Source: Bacteroidales bacterium
GTDB taxonomy: Bacteria; Bacteroidota; Bacteroidia; Bacteroidales; VadinHA17
DNA: 64,000 nt
Assembly (NCBI GenBank): GCA_009877105.1
Contig: WXFD01000019.1
Location: 97,240-161,239 of the forward strand
Reading direction: 5' to 3'
In this document: positions 7,813 to 18,418 of the stretch, piece by piece
Position numbering within the stretch: position 1 is the first letter of the stretch
Layout of the letters: each line of letters opens with the position of its first letter
Notes under the pieces: model-generated
Database searches by the model: none
What the model was told of the DNA's origin: nothing
What the model saw: the letters and a program-made list of their open reading frames with translations, nothing else
Position numbers and translations under genes: made by a program

Positions 7813-9975
7813 TTATTTTTCCGATGTAATATTTATTTTTCTCCTGCAGAGCGTCTTTGACCCGTCAGGCTGAACTGCATAGGTATGAATCCGGTAAGCA
7901 CCTTCCTTCTCCGGCATCCTGATCTTTATTTTGCCTGTGTACTGTGACAGTTCCGCAATGCTGAAGGGACCAGATGAATTTGCAACTTCTTCACCTGATT
8001 CATCCAGGATCCTGATTTCAATATTGCCGGAGATACGATGATACTCATCGTTTACAAGCATGACTGGTATTTCGGTTTCGGTGCCTGCAATTACATTTTC
8101 CGGGAAGTAATTGACGTATACCCCAAGAGGCTTGAATATTTCGGAAAAATATTCATCATAAACTTCAACGGGTTCCAGTTTTTCGGGATCTCTGAATATA
8201 TCGCCTGTGATTGCACCATGGAAATCACCTGTAAGATAATCGAAATGAAGGACCCCTGCGTAATTTCGGTGTGCCCTGAAGTATTCGGTTTCGGCTGCCA
8301 GAAGATAAGCGTACAGCTCCTGGCGCTGCTGGCTTGTATATCCTTTGGCAATGGAATCATAGATCGGAGCGGTAAGCAGAGTTTTCTGGCCGTTCCTTTT
8401 AAGCCACAGCCATCCGTATTCATTCAGCACACAAGCGTGAGCAGTGGGATGTGGAGAGTTTGTAGTTTTTTCTGCCATGCCGTTCATGAATTTCTGCTGG
8501 TGCCAGCCATTAGTCCCCGGCCGTGAAGAATAAAACTTGTAATTATGATCTTCAACCGGATCGTTATCACCTTCGGGAAGATTGTATCCATTATCCCAGG
8601 CACGTCCTGACAAATCAAGTGACCTGATTTCCGAGATCAACTCAGTCAGTATAGGTTCACGGGTTTCGTTATTTATGTCCCACCAGGCTACAGAGGGATG
8701 ATTGCAGCAGTCAAGTATCCAGTCCTGCAGATGGGTTTTCAACAGATTCCTGTCCCAGTAGGGCCGGTAACTCCAGATAAAATACTCATTCTGTATCAGC
8801 AGGCCGGCCTCGTCAGCTATGTCAAACCATTTGTCGGGGACCGGACCGATACAAAACCTGAAACAGTTCCAGTTGTATTTTCCTGGCAGACCGGTGAGCA
8901 GCTTTCTTACCCACTCCTCTTCCCAGGGATGATTTACGCAAAGTGAATCATCGAAAAACCTGTGCAGGGTAATATTCGATCCCCTGAGAAAAATCAGTTT
9001 ATCGTTCAGGTAGGCTCTTTTGGTCGGGGTGTCGAACCTGAATTCACGCATTCCGAAACGTACATCCATATCGTCGCTTCCCGTCGAAAGATTCAGAGTG
9101 TACAGGAACGGATCCCATGGAGCCCATAATCTTGCATTACGGAGAGGAATGCTGAATGTAACAGTTGCCCTTGAATCTCCCCCGGTTGGAAAGTCCTTGG
9201 TTAATCCCGAAACCTCGGTTCCGGATTTCCATTCCCTTATCTTTCCTGTCAGTTTTATGGTTTCTGTGCCCGGGCGGGTTATCACCCTTGCACTGACCAG
9301 TATCTCTCCTTTATGTATGTCGGGGGCAACCTGAACAGTTTCAATATATGGATAATTGGTAAAAATGACCGAGACATCGTCATAAATACCCGGGGTCCAG
9401 TGTCTTTTTTCAAAATCGTTGCCGGCAGGTACGGAGGGCGGCAAAACAGCCGGATGCGCCCCGATTCTTACTATTACAACATTGGTCCCTTTCTTTTTGA
9501 GATAAGGGGTAATGTCATACTGGCGGGATGTAAAACAACCATCATATTCACCTGCCTTTTTGCCGTTAACCAGCACCATCGATCCGAACTGAGCCTTGTT
9601 GATTTTCAGGATCACAGCTTCGAATCCGGGCTTCGTTTCAAAAGTTTTCCTGTACCAGAAATAATTCCTTTTCTGAAGACTGTATCCGATCTTCATGGTG
9701 TCGGCATCGATATCCAGCTTCATGAGGGTTGGCTGCACCCATCGGTTAGTATAATACTCCCTGCCATAGAACCTGTCAACTCCTTCAAATGAAGGAGTGG
9801 CAGTATTGGTAAGCCCGGGAACCCTGACTTTGTGTCCGAATCTTGCAGGTACTTTACCTGCATCAATGCTTTCTTCAACTTCCCAGATACCATTCAGGCT
9901 CTGTATTTCCCTTTGTGCCGCCAGGTTCAGGGACAGGAGGAGGCATATTCCGGTAACTGCAATCTTTGATTTCAT
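7813..9975 (-). CDS. Glycoside hydrolase family 2 enzyme (beta-galactosidase/glucuronidase-like)
   Basis: An exported retaining glycosidase. I chose the ATG at 9975 because MKSKIAVTGICLLLSLNLAAQ is a clean signal peptide; an ATG six codons upstream (9993) is possible. Domains in order: jelly-roll sugar-binding (about 20-205), Ig-like (about 210-320), TIM barrel (about 320-615) and a C-terminal Ig-like module. The acid/base glutamate lies in WWDINNE (E437) and the likely nucleophile in LNEYGW (E519). Length is normal for the short GH2 form. It is flanked by long non-coding regions and looks monocistronic. GH2 includes galactosidases, glucuronidases, mannosidases and others; specificity cannot be read here. 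Confidence 0.9.
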   Translation of the reverse strand: MKSKIAVTGICLLLSLNLAAQREIQSLNGIWEVEESIDAGKVPARFGHKVRVPGLTNTATPSFEGVDRFYGREYYTNRWVQPTLMKLDIDADTMKIGYSLQKRNYFWYRKTFETKPGFEAVILKINKAQFGSMVLVNGKKAGEYDGCFTSRQYDITPYLKKKGTNVVIVRIGAHPAVLPPSVPAGNDFEKRHWTPGIYDDVSVIFTNYPYIETVQVAPDIHKGEILVSARVITRPGTETIKLTGKIREWKSGTEVSGLTKDFPTGGDSRATVTFSIPLRNARLWAPWDPFLYTLNLSTGSDDMDVRFGMREFRFDTPTKRAYLNDKLIFLRGSNITLHRFFDDSLCVNHPWEEEWVRKLLTGLPGKYNWNCFRFCIGPVPDKWFDIADEAGLLIQNEYFIWSYRPYWDRNLLKTHLQDWILDCCNHPSVAWWDINNETREPILTELISEIRSLDLSGRAWDNGYNLPEGDNDPVEDHNYKFYSSRPGTNGWHQQKFMNGMAEKTTNSPHPTAHACVLNEYGWLWLKRNGQKTLLTAPIYDSIAKGYTSQQRQELYAYLLAAETEYFRAHRNYAGVLHFDYLTGDFHGAITGDIFRDPEKLEPVEVYDEYFSEIFKPLGVYVNYFPENVIAGTETEIPVMLVNDEYHRISGNIEIRILDESGEEVANSSGPFSIAELSQYTGKIKIRMPEKEGAYRIHTYAVQPDGSKTLCRRKINITSEK

Positions 9976-10544
9976 TTGTTTATGGTTTAACATTAACTTC
10001 AGGCTGCATTAAGAAACTACGCATGAGATGAAATCCGCATGACTGACCTGAAACATAAATACTAATGAATTTAATCGGGTTAAATCACGCGGGATGCCGA
10101 CCTTTAATAAATAAACTACCTAAGGATGAAATATACAATAAATATACTGATTGCGTCATAATTAACGGAAATACAGGGAACTTTTTCCGGCTGAGCCGTA
10201 GAGCGGACAGACTCAGTTAAAGATAATTGAGGGTTACCGGCAGGATATTCCCTTCGTCAGCAGCACTTTCCGGGATACTCCCGTTTTCCGTACAACAACC
10301 GCCGCCAGTATCCGGGAGCTGATAATCAATTCTTTTACCGCTGCGAGCCGTCCCCGGGCTCAGTTTTCATTGAACCTGCATACCCCGGGTCAGGAAGATA
10401 TTCCATCCCTTATTGCATTAGTCTTTATGAAAGTTTTATTTAAATGAAGTTAAGGTATATCTTTGTTTTTACAAGGGACTAATTTGGAGACGTACAGAGG
10501 TCCAACAATAAAGCAGGAGAACACAAACAGGAAAAATTAAGAAT
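9976..10544. other. Intergenic region, 569 bp
   Basis: Between the divergent GH2 gene and the TIM-barrel epimerase-like gene. It contains a short hairpin CGGGA-TAC-TCCCG followed by TTTT (10271-10287) and a -7-like promoter element (10458-10465). A second, related motif (TATCCGGGA) appears near 10310. No gene-like frame was found. Confidence 0.45.
10458..10465 (+). promoter_or_regulatory. -7 promoter element for the xylose-isomerase-like gene
   Basis: TATCTTTG matches TAnnTTTG exactly, about 80 nt upstream of the start codon. The -33 region is T-rich (GTTTTA) but lacks a clear TTTG. Confidence 0.4.
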
Positions 10545-11456
10545 ATGAAACTAGGATTTGTCAGCGCCATTGTTCCTGAATTAAGCTTTGAGGAACTGAT
10601 TGATTTTGCATCTGCAATGGAATTTCAATGTGTTGAAGTCTGCTGCTGGCCGCTGGGCAAAGCCGAAAGGCGGTATGCAGGCGTTACTCACATCGATGTT
10701 GATACCCTCGACGACCAGCGATGTGCCGTTATTAATAACCATCTGAAGGTAAAAGGAGTTGAGATATCGGCTCTGGGATATTATCCGAACCCCCTTGATC
10801 CGGATCCTGCCAGGAGAAATTTCTATGTTTCCCATATCAGGAAGGTGATTGATGCATCGGCATTACTGGGCATTAACCGGATAAATACCTTTGTCGGAAG
10901 GGATAAGAACAAATCAGTTGAAGAGAATTTTGAGATTTTTCAGGAAGTGTGGAAGCCTGTTATTCAATATGCCGAAACCAAAGGCGTAAAGGTGGGGATT
11001 GAAAACTGCCCGATGCTGTTTACGGCAGATGAGTGGCCGGGAGGCAATAATCTTGCCACAACTCCTGCCATCTGGCGCCGGATGTTCAATATGATACCTT
11101 CAGCCAGTTTTGGCCTGAATTACGATCCGTCACACCTGCTATGGCAGCAGATGGATTATGTCAGACCCCTTTATGAATTCAGGGAAAAGATCTTCCACGT
11201 CCATTTCAAGGATGCAAAGGTTTACACGGACAAGCTCGATGAAGTCGGCATTATGGCAACTCCGCTTGAGTTTCATTCACCTAAGCTTCCCGGACTGGGC
11301 GATATAGAATGGGGACGGTTCATTTCCGCACTAAATGATATAAGATACAAGGGTTTTGCCTGCATTGAGGTGGAAGACAAAAGCTTTGAAAATTCTCTAG
11401 AAGAAAGAAAACATGCCGTTGTGCTCAGTAAAAGATATTTATCATCCTATATGTAG
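10545..11456 (+). CDS. Sugar phosphate isomerase/epimerase-like TIM barrel
   Basis: A 303-residue cytoplasmic protein (no signal peptide) of the xylose-isomerase-like/AP-endonuclease-2 barrel superfamily. Metal-ligand positions are visible: E153 in VGIENCP, D194 and H197 in NYDPSHLLW, H218/H220 in FHVHFKDAK and E275 in CIEVEDKS. Members include hydroxypyruvate and tagatose epimerases, inosose enzymes, and partners of Gfo/Idh/MocA oxidoreductases in 3-keto-sugar metabolism. The tandem oxidoreductases at 36-39 kb are candidate partners, though they carry Tat-like signals and would act on the other side of the membrane. Exact reaction unknown. Confidence 0.88.
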   Translation: MKLGFVSAIVPELSFEELIDFASAMEFQCVEVCCWPLGKAERRYAGVTHIDVDTLDDQRCAVINNHLKVKGVEISALGYYPNPLDPDPARRNFYVSHIRKVIDASALLGINRINTFVGRDKNKSVEENFEIFQEVWKPVIQYAETKGVKVGIENCPMLFTADEWPGGNNLATTPAIWRRMFNMIPSASFGLNYDPSHLLWQQMDYVRPLYEFREKIFHVHFKDAKVYTDKLDEVGIMATPLEFHSPKLPGLGDIEWGRFISALNDIRYKGFACIEVEDKSFENSLEERKHAVVLSKRYLSSYM

Positions 11457-11639
11457 GCCGGCGGAACAGTTGTAATAATGCGGATTGTAATTCCGCTGAT
11501 CCTCCCGGTCCAGACCCATATTATTGACATTATCATGCCGGTATGCTATCCTGGTTTTCTGATATTCTCATTTCGGGCAGTCATATGTGAACTGTTCTGA
11601 CAAATCATAGAATCCATTGTATATCACAAACTTATCATA

Positions 11640-14396
11640 ATGAGGTTTATTTTCCTTTTTCTCCTTTGCCTGTTGCAGTATTGTGCAGGGCCCGACTGCG
11701 GAATTACCCCCGCGAACCTGACATGTGAATACCTCAGGGATCCGCCTGTGACGGATGTACCGGAGCCCAGGCTCTCATGGGTAAATGAACAGGGCCCTGA
11801 TGCCCGCGGACAGCTCCAGACTGCCTGGGAGATCAGGGTGGCAGGCTCCCCCGGCCTTTTGCGGTCAGGAAGGGCTGACCTCTGGAACAGCGGCAAGGTC
11901 GTTTCGGACCAGTCATGCAACGTCCGTTACAAGGGTAAACCATTGAAATCCCGTCAGACCTGTTACTGGCAGGTAAGGGTCTGGGACAGGGATGGAAATG
12001 TTTCCGCGTGGAGCAACCCTGCTTCCTGGTCAATGGGTATTCTTGACCAGTGTGAATGGAAGGCAAAATGGATTGGCGCTCCATGGCAGGGAGAGGAACC
12101 TCTTCCTAAACCATCCGGCCCGGGAGCAAAGCTTCCCGACTTACTGCCTCCGCCGGCACCGGAATTCCGGAAAGAGTTTGAAGTCAGCAAACAAGTTGCG
12201 AACGCTGTTGCGTATGTTACTGGCCTGGGATATTTCGAACTGTATCTGAACGGGAAAAAAGTGGGTGATGATGTTCTGGTCCCGAATCAGACCAATTATG
12301 GAAAACGTCCTTACCTGAATAAGGAAAATATACCCCTGGAGGATAATTTCAAGGGGTATAAAGTTTTTTACCTCGCCTATGATGTTACCGGCAGCCTCAG
12401 GCAGGGAAAAAATGCCCTTGGGGCACTGGTTGGCAACGGATTCTATAATCCGGCCAAATACTGGGCGGGAGGATATGGTACACCCCGCCTTATTCTTCAG
12501 ATGCACATAAGCTATACCGACGGTTCTGAAGATGTGATTTTGACTGATGAAACATGGAAGGTTGCCAGAAGCCCTATCCTTATGGACATGGTGTTTTACG
12601 GGGAACATTATGACGCCCGTCTGGAGCAGGATGGATGGTGCGAGCCTGGTTTCAACGACTCAGGCTGGGAGAATGCCGTTCTTAGAAAAGCACCGGAGGG
12701 CGCCTTAAGGGCCCATATGGCATACCCCGACAGGGTAATGGAGATCCTGAAACCGGTTAAACTCGAAAAGCTTTCGGAAGGCCGCTTCAAGGTTGATTTC
12801 GGACAGGAGATATCAGGATGGGTTCATATTACCGGGCTTACAGGTGAAAGGGGCAGAAAGATAGAGATCAGGTATCTGCACGATTATGTGCCTTCGGGTG
12901 ATAATTCATACATCCTGAAGGGGAGCAGAAATGAATCCTACAGGGCCCGGTTCAACTGGTTTGTATTCAGGGAAGCGGAAATACTTAACTGGCCGGGCGA
13001 TCTGACGGCAGAACAGATCAGTGCCGAGGCGGTTTATACAAAGGTTGAAACAACGGGCAGTTTCAGATGCTCCAACCAGCTCTTTGAGGATATCAACCGA
13101 ATATGGTGGAGGAGCCAGACCGACAATATGCACGGGGGAATTGCCAGCGATTGTCCCAACAGGGAACGTTCACCATATACCGGCGACGGACAGGTAGCCT
13201 GTGTTACCGTGATGCATAATTTTGACGCAAGGGCATTCTATAACAAATGGATTCATGACATAATCGATGCACAGGACACAGTGTCGGGCTATGTACCCAA
13301 CGGGGCTCCCTGGCAGCCCGGGTGCGGAGGAGGTGTGGCCTGGGGCGCCGCGATCAGTATCATGCCCTGGGAATTCTATGTCCACTACGGCGATACTGCC
13401 ATTCTTAAGGAAAGCTACAGCGGAATGAAAGGCTATGTTAATTACATGCTTAAGTTCACAAACAGCGAAGGTATCATGCATTCCAGGTCTGCCGGCGCCG
13501 GGAGCAGGCCCAATCCCTGGATGAACCTCGGGGAATGGTCACCACCCTATGAGTTTCCTCCAGAAGAGATGGTACATACTTTTTATCTGTGGCGATGTGC
13601 GGATATTACTGCCCGGGTGGCATCAGTACTTGGCAATGAGAACGAATCCCTGGCATTCCATTCGATAGCCGGAAAAACAAGGCAGGCATTTATGACGCAC
13701 TTCTGGGATGAGATTGCGGGAAGTTACGGTAAATATGGCGGAAATATCTTTGCCCTGCGGATGGGAGTTCCTGAAGACAAAAAATCCAGGGTGCTGAAAG
13801 CGTTGGCTTCCGATATCATGGCAAATGACGGGCATCTTGATACAGGTATCTTCGGCACCCAGTTCTTTTTTGAGGTCCTGGCTGAAAACGGACTTAATGA
13901 ACTCGCCTGTGAGGCAATGAACAAACGAACCGTACCGTCTTACGGATACTGGATCGAAAAAGGTGCAACAACATCATGGGAAGAGTGGGGGAGGGGCGTT
14001 TCCGGAAACCATCCGATGTTTGGAGGCGGGCTGACATGGCTTTACAGGAACCTGGCCGGCTTTAAGTCAGATGAAGCGAATCCGGGGTATCGTCATATCA
14101 TTTTCAGGCCCCAGCCTGCAGGCGACATAAATGAGGTTTCATACTATAACGAAACCCCGCTTGGAAGAGGCGGAATTACCTGGAAAAGAAAAGGACTGAA
14201 ATTCAGCATGGATATTACTGTTCCTGCCGGCGCCACTGCAACCGTGTATATTCCCGCAACCGGCCCTGAATCAGTTACCGGGAACGGACTTCCGTTGGAT
14301 AAGCTTGAAGAAATAACCATGGTTAAACAGGAAGCAGGCTATACCGTCTGTAAAACCGGATCCGGGAATTACAGTTTTGAAAGTGATATAAGATAG
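11640..14396 (+). CDS. GH78 alpha-L-rhamnosidase
   Basis: A 918-residue exported inverting enzyme that releases terminal alpha-L-rhamnose. An N-terminal hydrophobic signal (MRFIFLFLLCLLQYCAG) is followed by fibronectin-like and accessory beta domains (about 25-440), then the (alpha/alpha)6 barrel (about 450-820) and a C-terminal beta domain. GH78 landmarks are ASDCPNRERSPYTGDGQ (about 502-518) with the acidic general-acid region, and EKGATTSWEEWG (about 773-784) carrying the general-base glutamate. Monocistronic by spacing. With the GH106-like enzyme at 28 kb it implies rhamnose-rich substrates such as rhamnogalacturonan or algal glycans. Confidence 0.92.
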   Translation: MRFIFLFLLCLLQYCAGPDCGITPANLTCEYLRDPPVTDVPEPRLSWVNEQGPDARGQLQTAWEIRVAGSPGLLRSGRADLWNSGKVVSDQSCNVRYKGKPLKSRQTCYWQVRVWDRDGNVSAWSNPASWSMGILDQCEWKAKWIGAPWQGEEPLPKPSGPGAKLPDLLPPPAPEFRKEFEVSKQVANAVAYVTGLGYFELYLNGKKVGDDVLVPNQTNYGKRPYLNKENIPLEDNFKGYKVFYLAYDVTGSLRQGKNALGALVGNGFYNPAKYWAGGYGTPRLILQMHISYTDGSEDVILTDETWKVARSPILMDMVFYGEHYDARLEQDGWCEPGFNDSGWENAVLRKAPEGALRAHMAYPDRVMEILKPVKLEKLSEGRFKVDFGQEISGWVHITGLTGERGRKIEIRYLHDYVPSGDNSYILKGSRNESYRARFNWFVFREAEILNWPGDLTAEQISAEAVYTKVETTGSFRCSNQLFEDINRIWWRSQTDNMHGGIASDCPNRERSPYTGDGQVACVTVMHNFDARAFYNKWIHDIIDAQDTVSGYVPNGAPWQPGCGGGVAWGAAISIMPWEFYVHYGDTAILKESYSGMKGYVNYMLKFTNSEGIMHSRSAGAGSRPNPWMNLGEWSPPYEFPPEEMVHTFYLWRCADITARVASVLGNENESLAFHSIAGKTRQAFMTHFWDEIAGSYGKYGGNIFALRMGVPEDKKSRVLKALASDIMANDGHLDTGIFGTQFFFEVLAENGLNELACEAMNKRTVPSYGYWIEKGATTSWEEWGRGVSGNHPMFGGGLTWLYRNLAGFKSDEANPGYRHIIFRPQPAGDINEVSYYNETPLGRGGITWKRKGLKFSMDITVPAGATATVYIPATGPESVTGNGLPLDKLEEITMVKQEAGYTVCKTGSGNYSFESDIR

Positions 14397-14608
14397 GAGC
14401 TGAAGACAGGCCCGGCTCATATGAATTAAGTTTTCCAAAGTGGATGAACCTGTTTACTGAACATTTGTATATCCTGATAATACTGAAGTATGCCTGAATT
14501 GTTGAAGCTTTGGCAGGATACCCTGGAAATTCCCCGAAACAGTACTTTGCGGCCGTTCATAAACAGTTAATTTATTTGTGATTACTGTCATTTAATCATA
14601 AAAACAGT

Positions 14609-14616
14609 TATTTTTG
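14609..14616 (+). promoter_or_regulatory. -7 promoter element for proBA
   Basis: TATTTTTG matches TAnnTTTG and lies about 40 nt upstream of the proB start. No well-placed -33 TTTG is visible; the nearest (14575-14578) is too far. Confidence 0.45.
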
Positions 14617-14654
14617 CGGGAAAATTTAAGAAAAACAGTAGCATAGCTTATAAA

Positions 14655-15770
14655 TTGGAAACTGAATTATCAAAATTTGAAAGGATAACGGTTAAGGTCG
14701 GGAGCAATGTTATTACCCAGAAGGACGGATCGCTTAATGTAAGCAGAATCCTTCGGATTGTAGAGGATATTTCCGTATTGAGCAAGCAGGGTAAAAAAGT
14801 GATCCTCGTAACGTCGGGAGCGGTTGCTGCCGGCAGGAGCGAGGTTGTACCGTCGAAAAGGACAAATATTGTAGGTGCAAAACAGATATGGGCTTCCATC
14901 GGACAGGTTAAGCTTATGGCAAATTACCAGTTCCTGTTCGGGAAATACGGAATGCAGGTAGGCCAGCTTCTGGCTACAAAGGAAAGTTTCATGGACAGAC
15001 GTCATTATCTGAATATGAAGAATTGCATTACCGCAATGCTCGACAGCAATGTTCTGCCCATACTGAATGAAAATGATTCAATTTCCATTGACGAACTTAT
15101 GTTCACCGACAATGATGAGCTGTCGGGTCTGATTTCTGCGATGATGGACTGCCATACTCTGTTTCTCCTTACCAATGTTGACGGTATTTACAATTCGGAA
15201 CCCAACAGTCCGGGAGCTGAACTTATAAGGGAAGTATATCCTGATTCTCATAATGTATCGGGCGGCATATCAGCCATCAAATCAGGTTTTGGCAGGGGCG
15301 GGATGCTATCGAAGTATTCAACTGCGAGGAAGATCTCCAACCTGGGTATTGATGTCTATATTGCAAATGGCAACAGGGATTCGATAATAACGGATATAAT
15401 CAGGGGCAGGGATGTACCTTTTACCCATTTTCATGCCAGTGTAAATAAAAAGAGCGGCGTGAAAAAATGGCTCAATCATTCCGATACTTTTGCCAAAGGC
15501 GCTGTATTTATAAACAATGGCGCAAAAGCCGCCATACTGAGTGAAAAGGCAAGTCTGCTGTTTATAGGAATTACCGGGGTTGAAGGTTATTTCCAAAGCG
15601 GTGATATTGTGCGGGTACTGGATGAGGAAGGTAAGTATATTGGTTTGGGGCAGACGAAATTTGATTCTGAGAAAACTACAAAACTTATCGGACAGAAACA
15701 TAGCAAACCTTTTATTCATTGTGATTTCCTTGTTATCAGCCAGGAGATAAAAGGCAATGTAACGGTTTAA
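14655..15770 (+). CDS. proB: Glutamate 5-kinase
   Basis: Cytoplasmic first enzyme of proline synthesis; phosphorylates glutamate with ATP. The 371-residue protein has the amino-acid-kinase fold (VKVGSNVIT at the start, VTSGAVAAG near 55, NENDSIS near 138, FGRGGMLSKYSTA near 215) and a C-terminal PUA domain (about 275-360). The start is a TTG: no ATG or GTG lies in frame upstream after the promoter element, and the next internal Met is past conserved residues. It is 16 nt upstream of proA, in one operon. proB and proA are housekeeping genes within a glycan-degradation region. Confidence 0.95.
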   Translation: METELSKFERITVKVGSNVITQKDGSLNVSRILRIVEDISVLSKQGKKVILVTSGAVAAGRSEVVPSKRTNIVGAKQIWASIGQVKLMANYQFLFGKYGMQVGQLLATKESFMDRRHYLNMKNCITAMLDSNVLPILNENDSISIDELMFTDNDELSGLISAMMDCHTLFLLTNVDGIYNSEPNSPGAELIREVYPDSHNVSGGISAIKSGFGRGGMLSKYSTARKISNLGIDVYIANGNRDSIITDIIRGRDVPFTHFHASVNKKSGVKKWLNHSDTFAKGAVFINNGAKAAILSEKASLLFIGITGVEGYFQSGDIVRVLDEEGKYIGLGQTKFDSEKTTKLIGQKHSKPFIHCDFLVISQEIKGNVTV

Positions 15771-15786
15771 AGCTGAAAATTAATCA

Positions 15787-17079
15787 ATGATGGGGATGAG
15801 TGTTATGGAAAAGAATAAAGACATCACAAAAGGTTCCATGGAAGAGGTGTTCAGGAAAGTGCTGAAAGCCGGCAAAACCCTGTCTTCCCTGGATCAGTCT
15901 GCAATCAGGGACGTTATCCTGAAAGTAGCGGAAAGAGCGATTGAAAGTACGGATATGATCCTGGAAGCCAACAGGAAGGATCTCGACCTGATGGAAAAGT
16001 CGGATCCAAAGTATGATCGGTTGCTCCTTTCTCCCGAAAGGATAAAAAACATAGCCGGTGATATGAGGAACGTGGCCAGTCTGCCCGATCCGCTGGGCCG
16101 GATCCTGTCGGAGGAAGTCCGCCCCAACGGGCTCATTGTAAAAAGGGTATCGGTACCTTTCGGAGTTGTGGGCGTTATTTATGAGGCACGACCCAACGTA
16201 ACCTTTGACGTGTTCTCACTCTGCTTTAAATCAGGCAATGCCTGTATCCTTAAGGGAGGAAGCGACGCAATAAATTCCAATACCGCCATTATCTCAATTA
16301 TCCGGAAGGTCCTTGCAGAAAACGGGATTGACGAGAACGCTGCCTTCCTCCTTCCGGCCGGAAGGGAAGAAACAATTCAGCTTCTGAATGCGAGGGATTA
16401 TGTTGATCTGATCATTCCCCGCGGAGGTCGTGATCTTATTGACTATGTAAGGAACAATTCATCCATCCCGGTAATTGAAACCGGAGCCGGTGTGTGCCAT
16501 ACCTATTTTGATGAGTTTGGAAACAGGGAAACAGGCAGGGCAGTTGTTCACAATGCAAAAACCAGGAGGGTAAGTGTATGCAATGCCCTTGATTGCCTGA
16601 TAATTCACGAAAAGCGGCTTGACGACCTGGGTTATATTGTGGAATTATGTGCCGGCAACAATGTGGTTATATATGCTGATGAAAAAGCTTACCGTGCACT
16701 CGAAGGCAGGTATCCGGCGAAACTTCTCAAAAAAGCTGAGAAAGATTCATTCGGAACCGAGTTCCTTTCCTATAAAATGGCAGTTAAAACAGCAGGATCA
16801 TTCGAAGAGGCTGTTGCCCACATTGATGAGTTTGGTTCAAAGCACAGCGAAGCAATAATTTCCGAAAACAGCGAAAGGATAAACCGTTTCTTTAAGCTTG
16901 TTGACGCTTCTTCGGTCTATTCGAATGCATCTACCGCTTTTACCGACGGAGCTGAATTCGGCCTGGGAGCCGAAATAGGCATTGCGACCCAGAAACTCCA
17001 TGCAAGGGGTCCCATGGCTCTCAATGAGCTTACTACATATAAGTGGATCATAGAAGGGAACGGACAAATAAGAAAATAA
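15787..17079 (+). CDS. proA: Gamma-glutamyl phosphate reductase
   Basis: Cytoplasmic NADPH-dependent second step of proline synthesis, making glutamate 5-semialdehyde from the unstable product of proB. The 430-residue protein has the aldehyde-dehydrogenase-like fold with the catalytic cysteine in [10 protein letters not shown] (C265), the [10 protein letters not shown] segment (about 130-139), the PRGG loop (about 211-214) and [14 protein letters not shown] near the C-terminus. Met codons at 15787, 15790, 15796 and 15805 are all possible starts; the first is used. Co-transcribed with proB. Confidence 0.96.
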   Translation: MMGMSVMEKNKDITKGSMEEVFRKVLKAGKTLSSLDQSAIRDVILKVAERAIESTDMILEANRKDLDLMEKSDPKYDRLLLSPERIKNIAGDMRNVASLPDPLGRILSEEVRPNGLIVKRVSVPFGVVGVIYEARPNVTFDVFSLCFKSGNACILKGGSDAINSNTAIISIIRKVLAENGIDENAAFLLPAGREETIQLLNARDYVDLIIPRGGRDLIDYVRNNSSIPVIETGAGVCHTYFDEFGNRETGRAVVHNAKTRRVSVCNALDCLIIHEKRLDDLGYIVELCAGNNVVIYADEKAYRALEGRYPAKLLKKAEKDSFGTEFLSYKMAVKTAGSFEEAVAHIDEFGSKHSEAIISENSERINRFFKLVDASSVYSNASTAFTDGAEFGLGAEIGIATQKLHARGPMALNELTTYKWIIEGNGQIRK

Positions 17080-17170
17080 TGCATCCGGGACCGGGGTCAG
17101 CCGTAAAAGCAATAAAAAAAGATCTGTCCTGACTAAATCTGATCCCCGTTTCCGTATAAAAAACATTACC

Positions 17171-18319
17171 ATGATATCACAACCAAAAAGCCTGCCGGTC
17201 AGTCGCCTGACTGGTTTCCCGGCTCTGCTCCTGTTATGTCTGGCTTTGGGAAGCTGTAATCGTATCAATGAAAAAACAACCGTTAATTATGTTATCACAG
17301 GCAAACCCGTGATTGCCTCAATGAACTCGGATGATAAATGGACACGCTGCTTCAGAAACTTTGACGGATCTGTCTATTTCAAAAATTTTATAAGCCACGA
17401 TGCAGGCAGATCCTTATCAGAACTCACGGATACTGTATTCAGAGATGTGAACGGAGCTCCGGAAAGAGCTGTTTTTGTAAAAGACGGCCTGTTTTATGCT
17501 CTTGACGGCCCTACTTCCTTTATTGAACCCGGTGTATACAAGGGCAAAGCCTGGCGTTCCACTGACAACCTGAAGACAATAACAACGGAGGAACCGGTTT
17601 TCAATATCCCTGGAGGCTGCATGCCGGATAATGGCATTGACAATTGGTACGGCATATTCGTTTACAGAACCATTCTTGAAATATCTCCTGATCTGTGGCT
17701 TATGACAATGTATGGGAACATGGAAACTGATACTGTTCTGCCCTCGAACAGGGATGCAATGAAAGAACTTGAATACATGATGCGGACAATTATTGTGAAG
17801 TCGGGGGACAAGGGACGCACCTGGAATTATCTTTCAACTGTTGCTGTTCCTCACGCCGGAGAACCGGTCGGGGAAGGATTTGTTGAACCCGCAATAACAA
17901 AATTAAACGACGGACGACTTCTTTGCGTCATGCGCTCGGGACACCATTTTCCTCTTTATTCATCGTGGAGTGCCGATACGGGAAAAACCTGGACGCCTCC
18001 CCTGTATACAGGATTTGACCGGGGATGCGACCCCTGTCTCATCACACTTCACGACGGCCGCATTGCTTTAAGCTGGGGGAAAAGATTTCCTGAAGGATGG
18101 TCGATAATATCAGATGCAGGAGACAAAGGATTATTTGAATATCCGGGGAAAGGCTATACAAGCCTGTCAATCAGCAATGACGGAGGACAAACATGGAAAA
18201 CGGATAAGATCATCCGGAATGCGGGATCATGCTATACCACTATTTTCGAGATAGAACCTGACATTATTTTTATGCAATGCGACAAGTGGTACTGCAGAAT
18301 CAGACTGAAGAAGAATTAA
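17171..18319 (+). CDS. BNR/Asp-box propeller lipoprotein (sialidase-like fold)
   Basis: A 382-residue lipoprotein: the signal ends at a lipobox (ALGSC, C about 29). Asp-box motifs of the sialidase/BNR propeller are visible as SGDKGRTWNY, SADTGKTWTP and SNDGGQTWKT. Around them lie typical exo-sialidase-like segments (EPAITKLNDGRLLCVMRSG). True GH33 sialidases also need an arginine triad and a Tyr/Glu pair, which I cannot map with certainty, so sialidase activity is not claimed; related propellers act on other sugars. It follows proA by 91 nt but is probably a separate unit, and is convergent with the next minus-strand operon. Confidence 0.75.
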   Translation: MISQPKSLPVSRLTGFPALLLLCLALGSCNRINEKTTVNYVITGKPVIASMNSDDKWTRCFRNFDGSVYFKNFISHDAGRSLSELTDTVFRDVNGAPERAVFVKDGLFYALDGPTSFIEPGVYKGKAWRSTDNLKTITTEEPVFNIPGGCMPDNGIDNWYGIFVYRTILEISPDLWLMTMYGNMETDTVLPSNRDAMKELEYMMRTIIVKSGDKGRTWNYLSTVAVPHAGEPVGEGFVEPAITKLNDGRLLCVMRSGHHFPLYSSWSADTGKTWTPPLYTGFDRGCDPCLITLHDGRIALSWGKRFPEGWSIISDAGDKGLFEYPGKGYTSLSISNDGGQTWKTDKIIRNAGSCYTTIFEIEPDIIFMQCDKWYCRIRLKKN

Positions 18320-18418
18320 GAACTGACTTTGCCTGGAAACCAGCTGGCTGAATCTGAATATGACTGTCAGGCTGGCAAAGGTTGGATAAGCATTCTTCAG
18401 CCCTGATGCATGGCAGTA

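Noticed and set aside
10271..10287. Hairpin followed by TTTT as a terminator
   Set aside because: It lies between divergent genes, where no transcript is expected to end, and the T-run is only four bases.
17171..18319. Call as a true GH33 sialidase
   Set aside because: Asp-boxes alone do not prove it; the arginine triad and Tyr/Glu pair could not be mapped.
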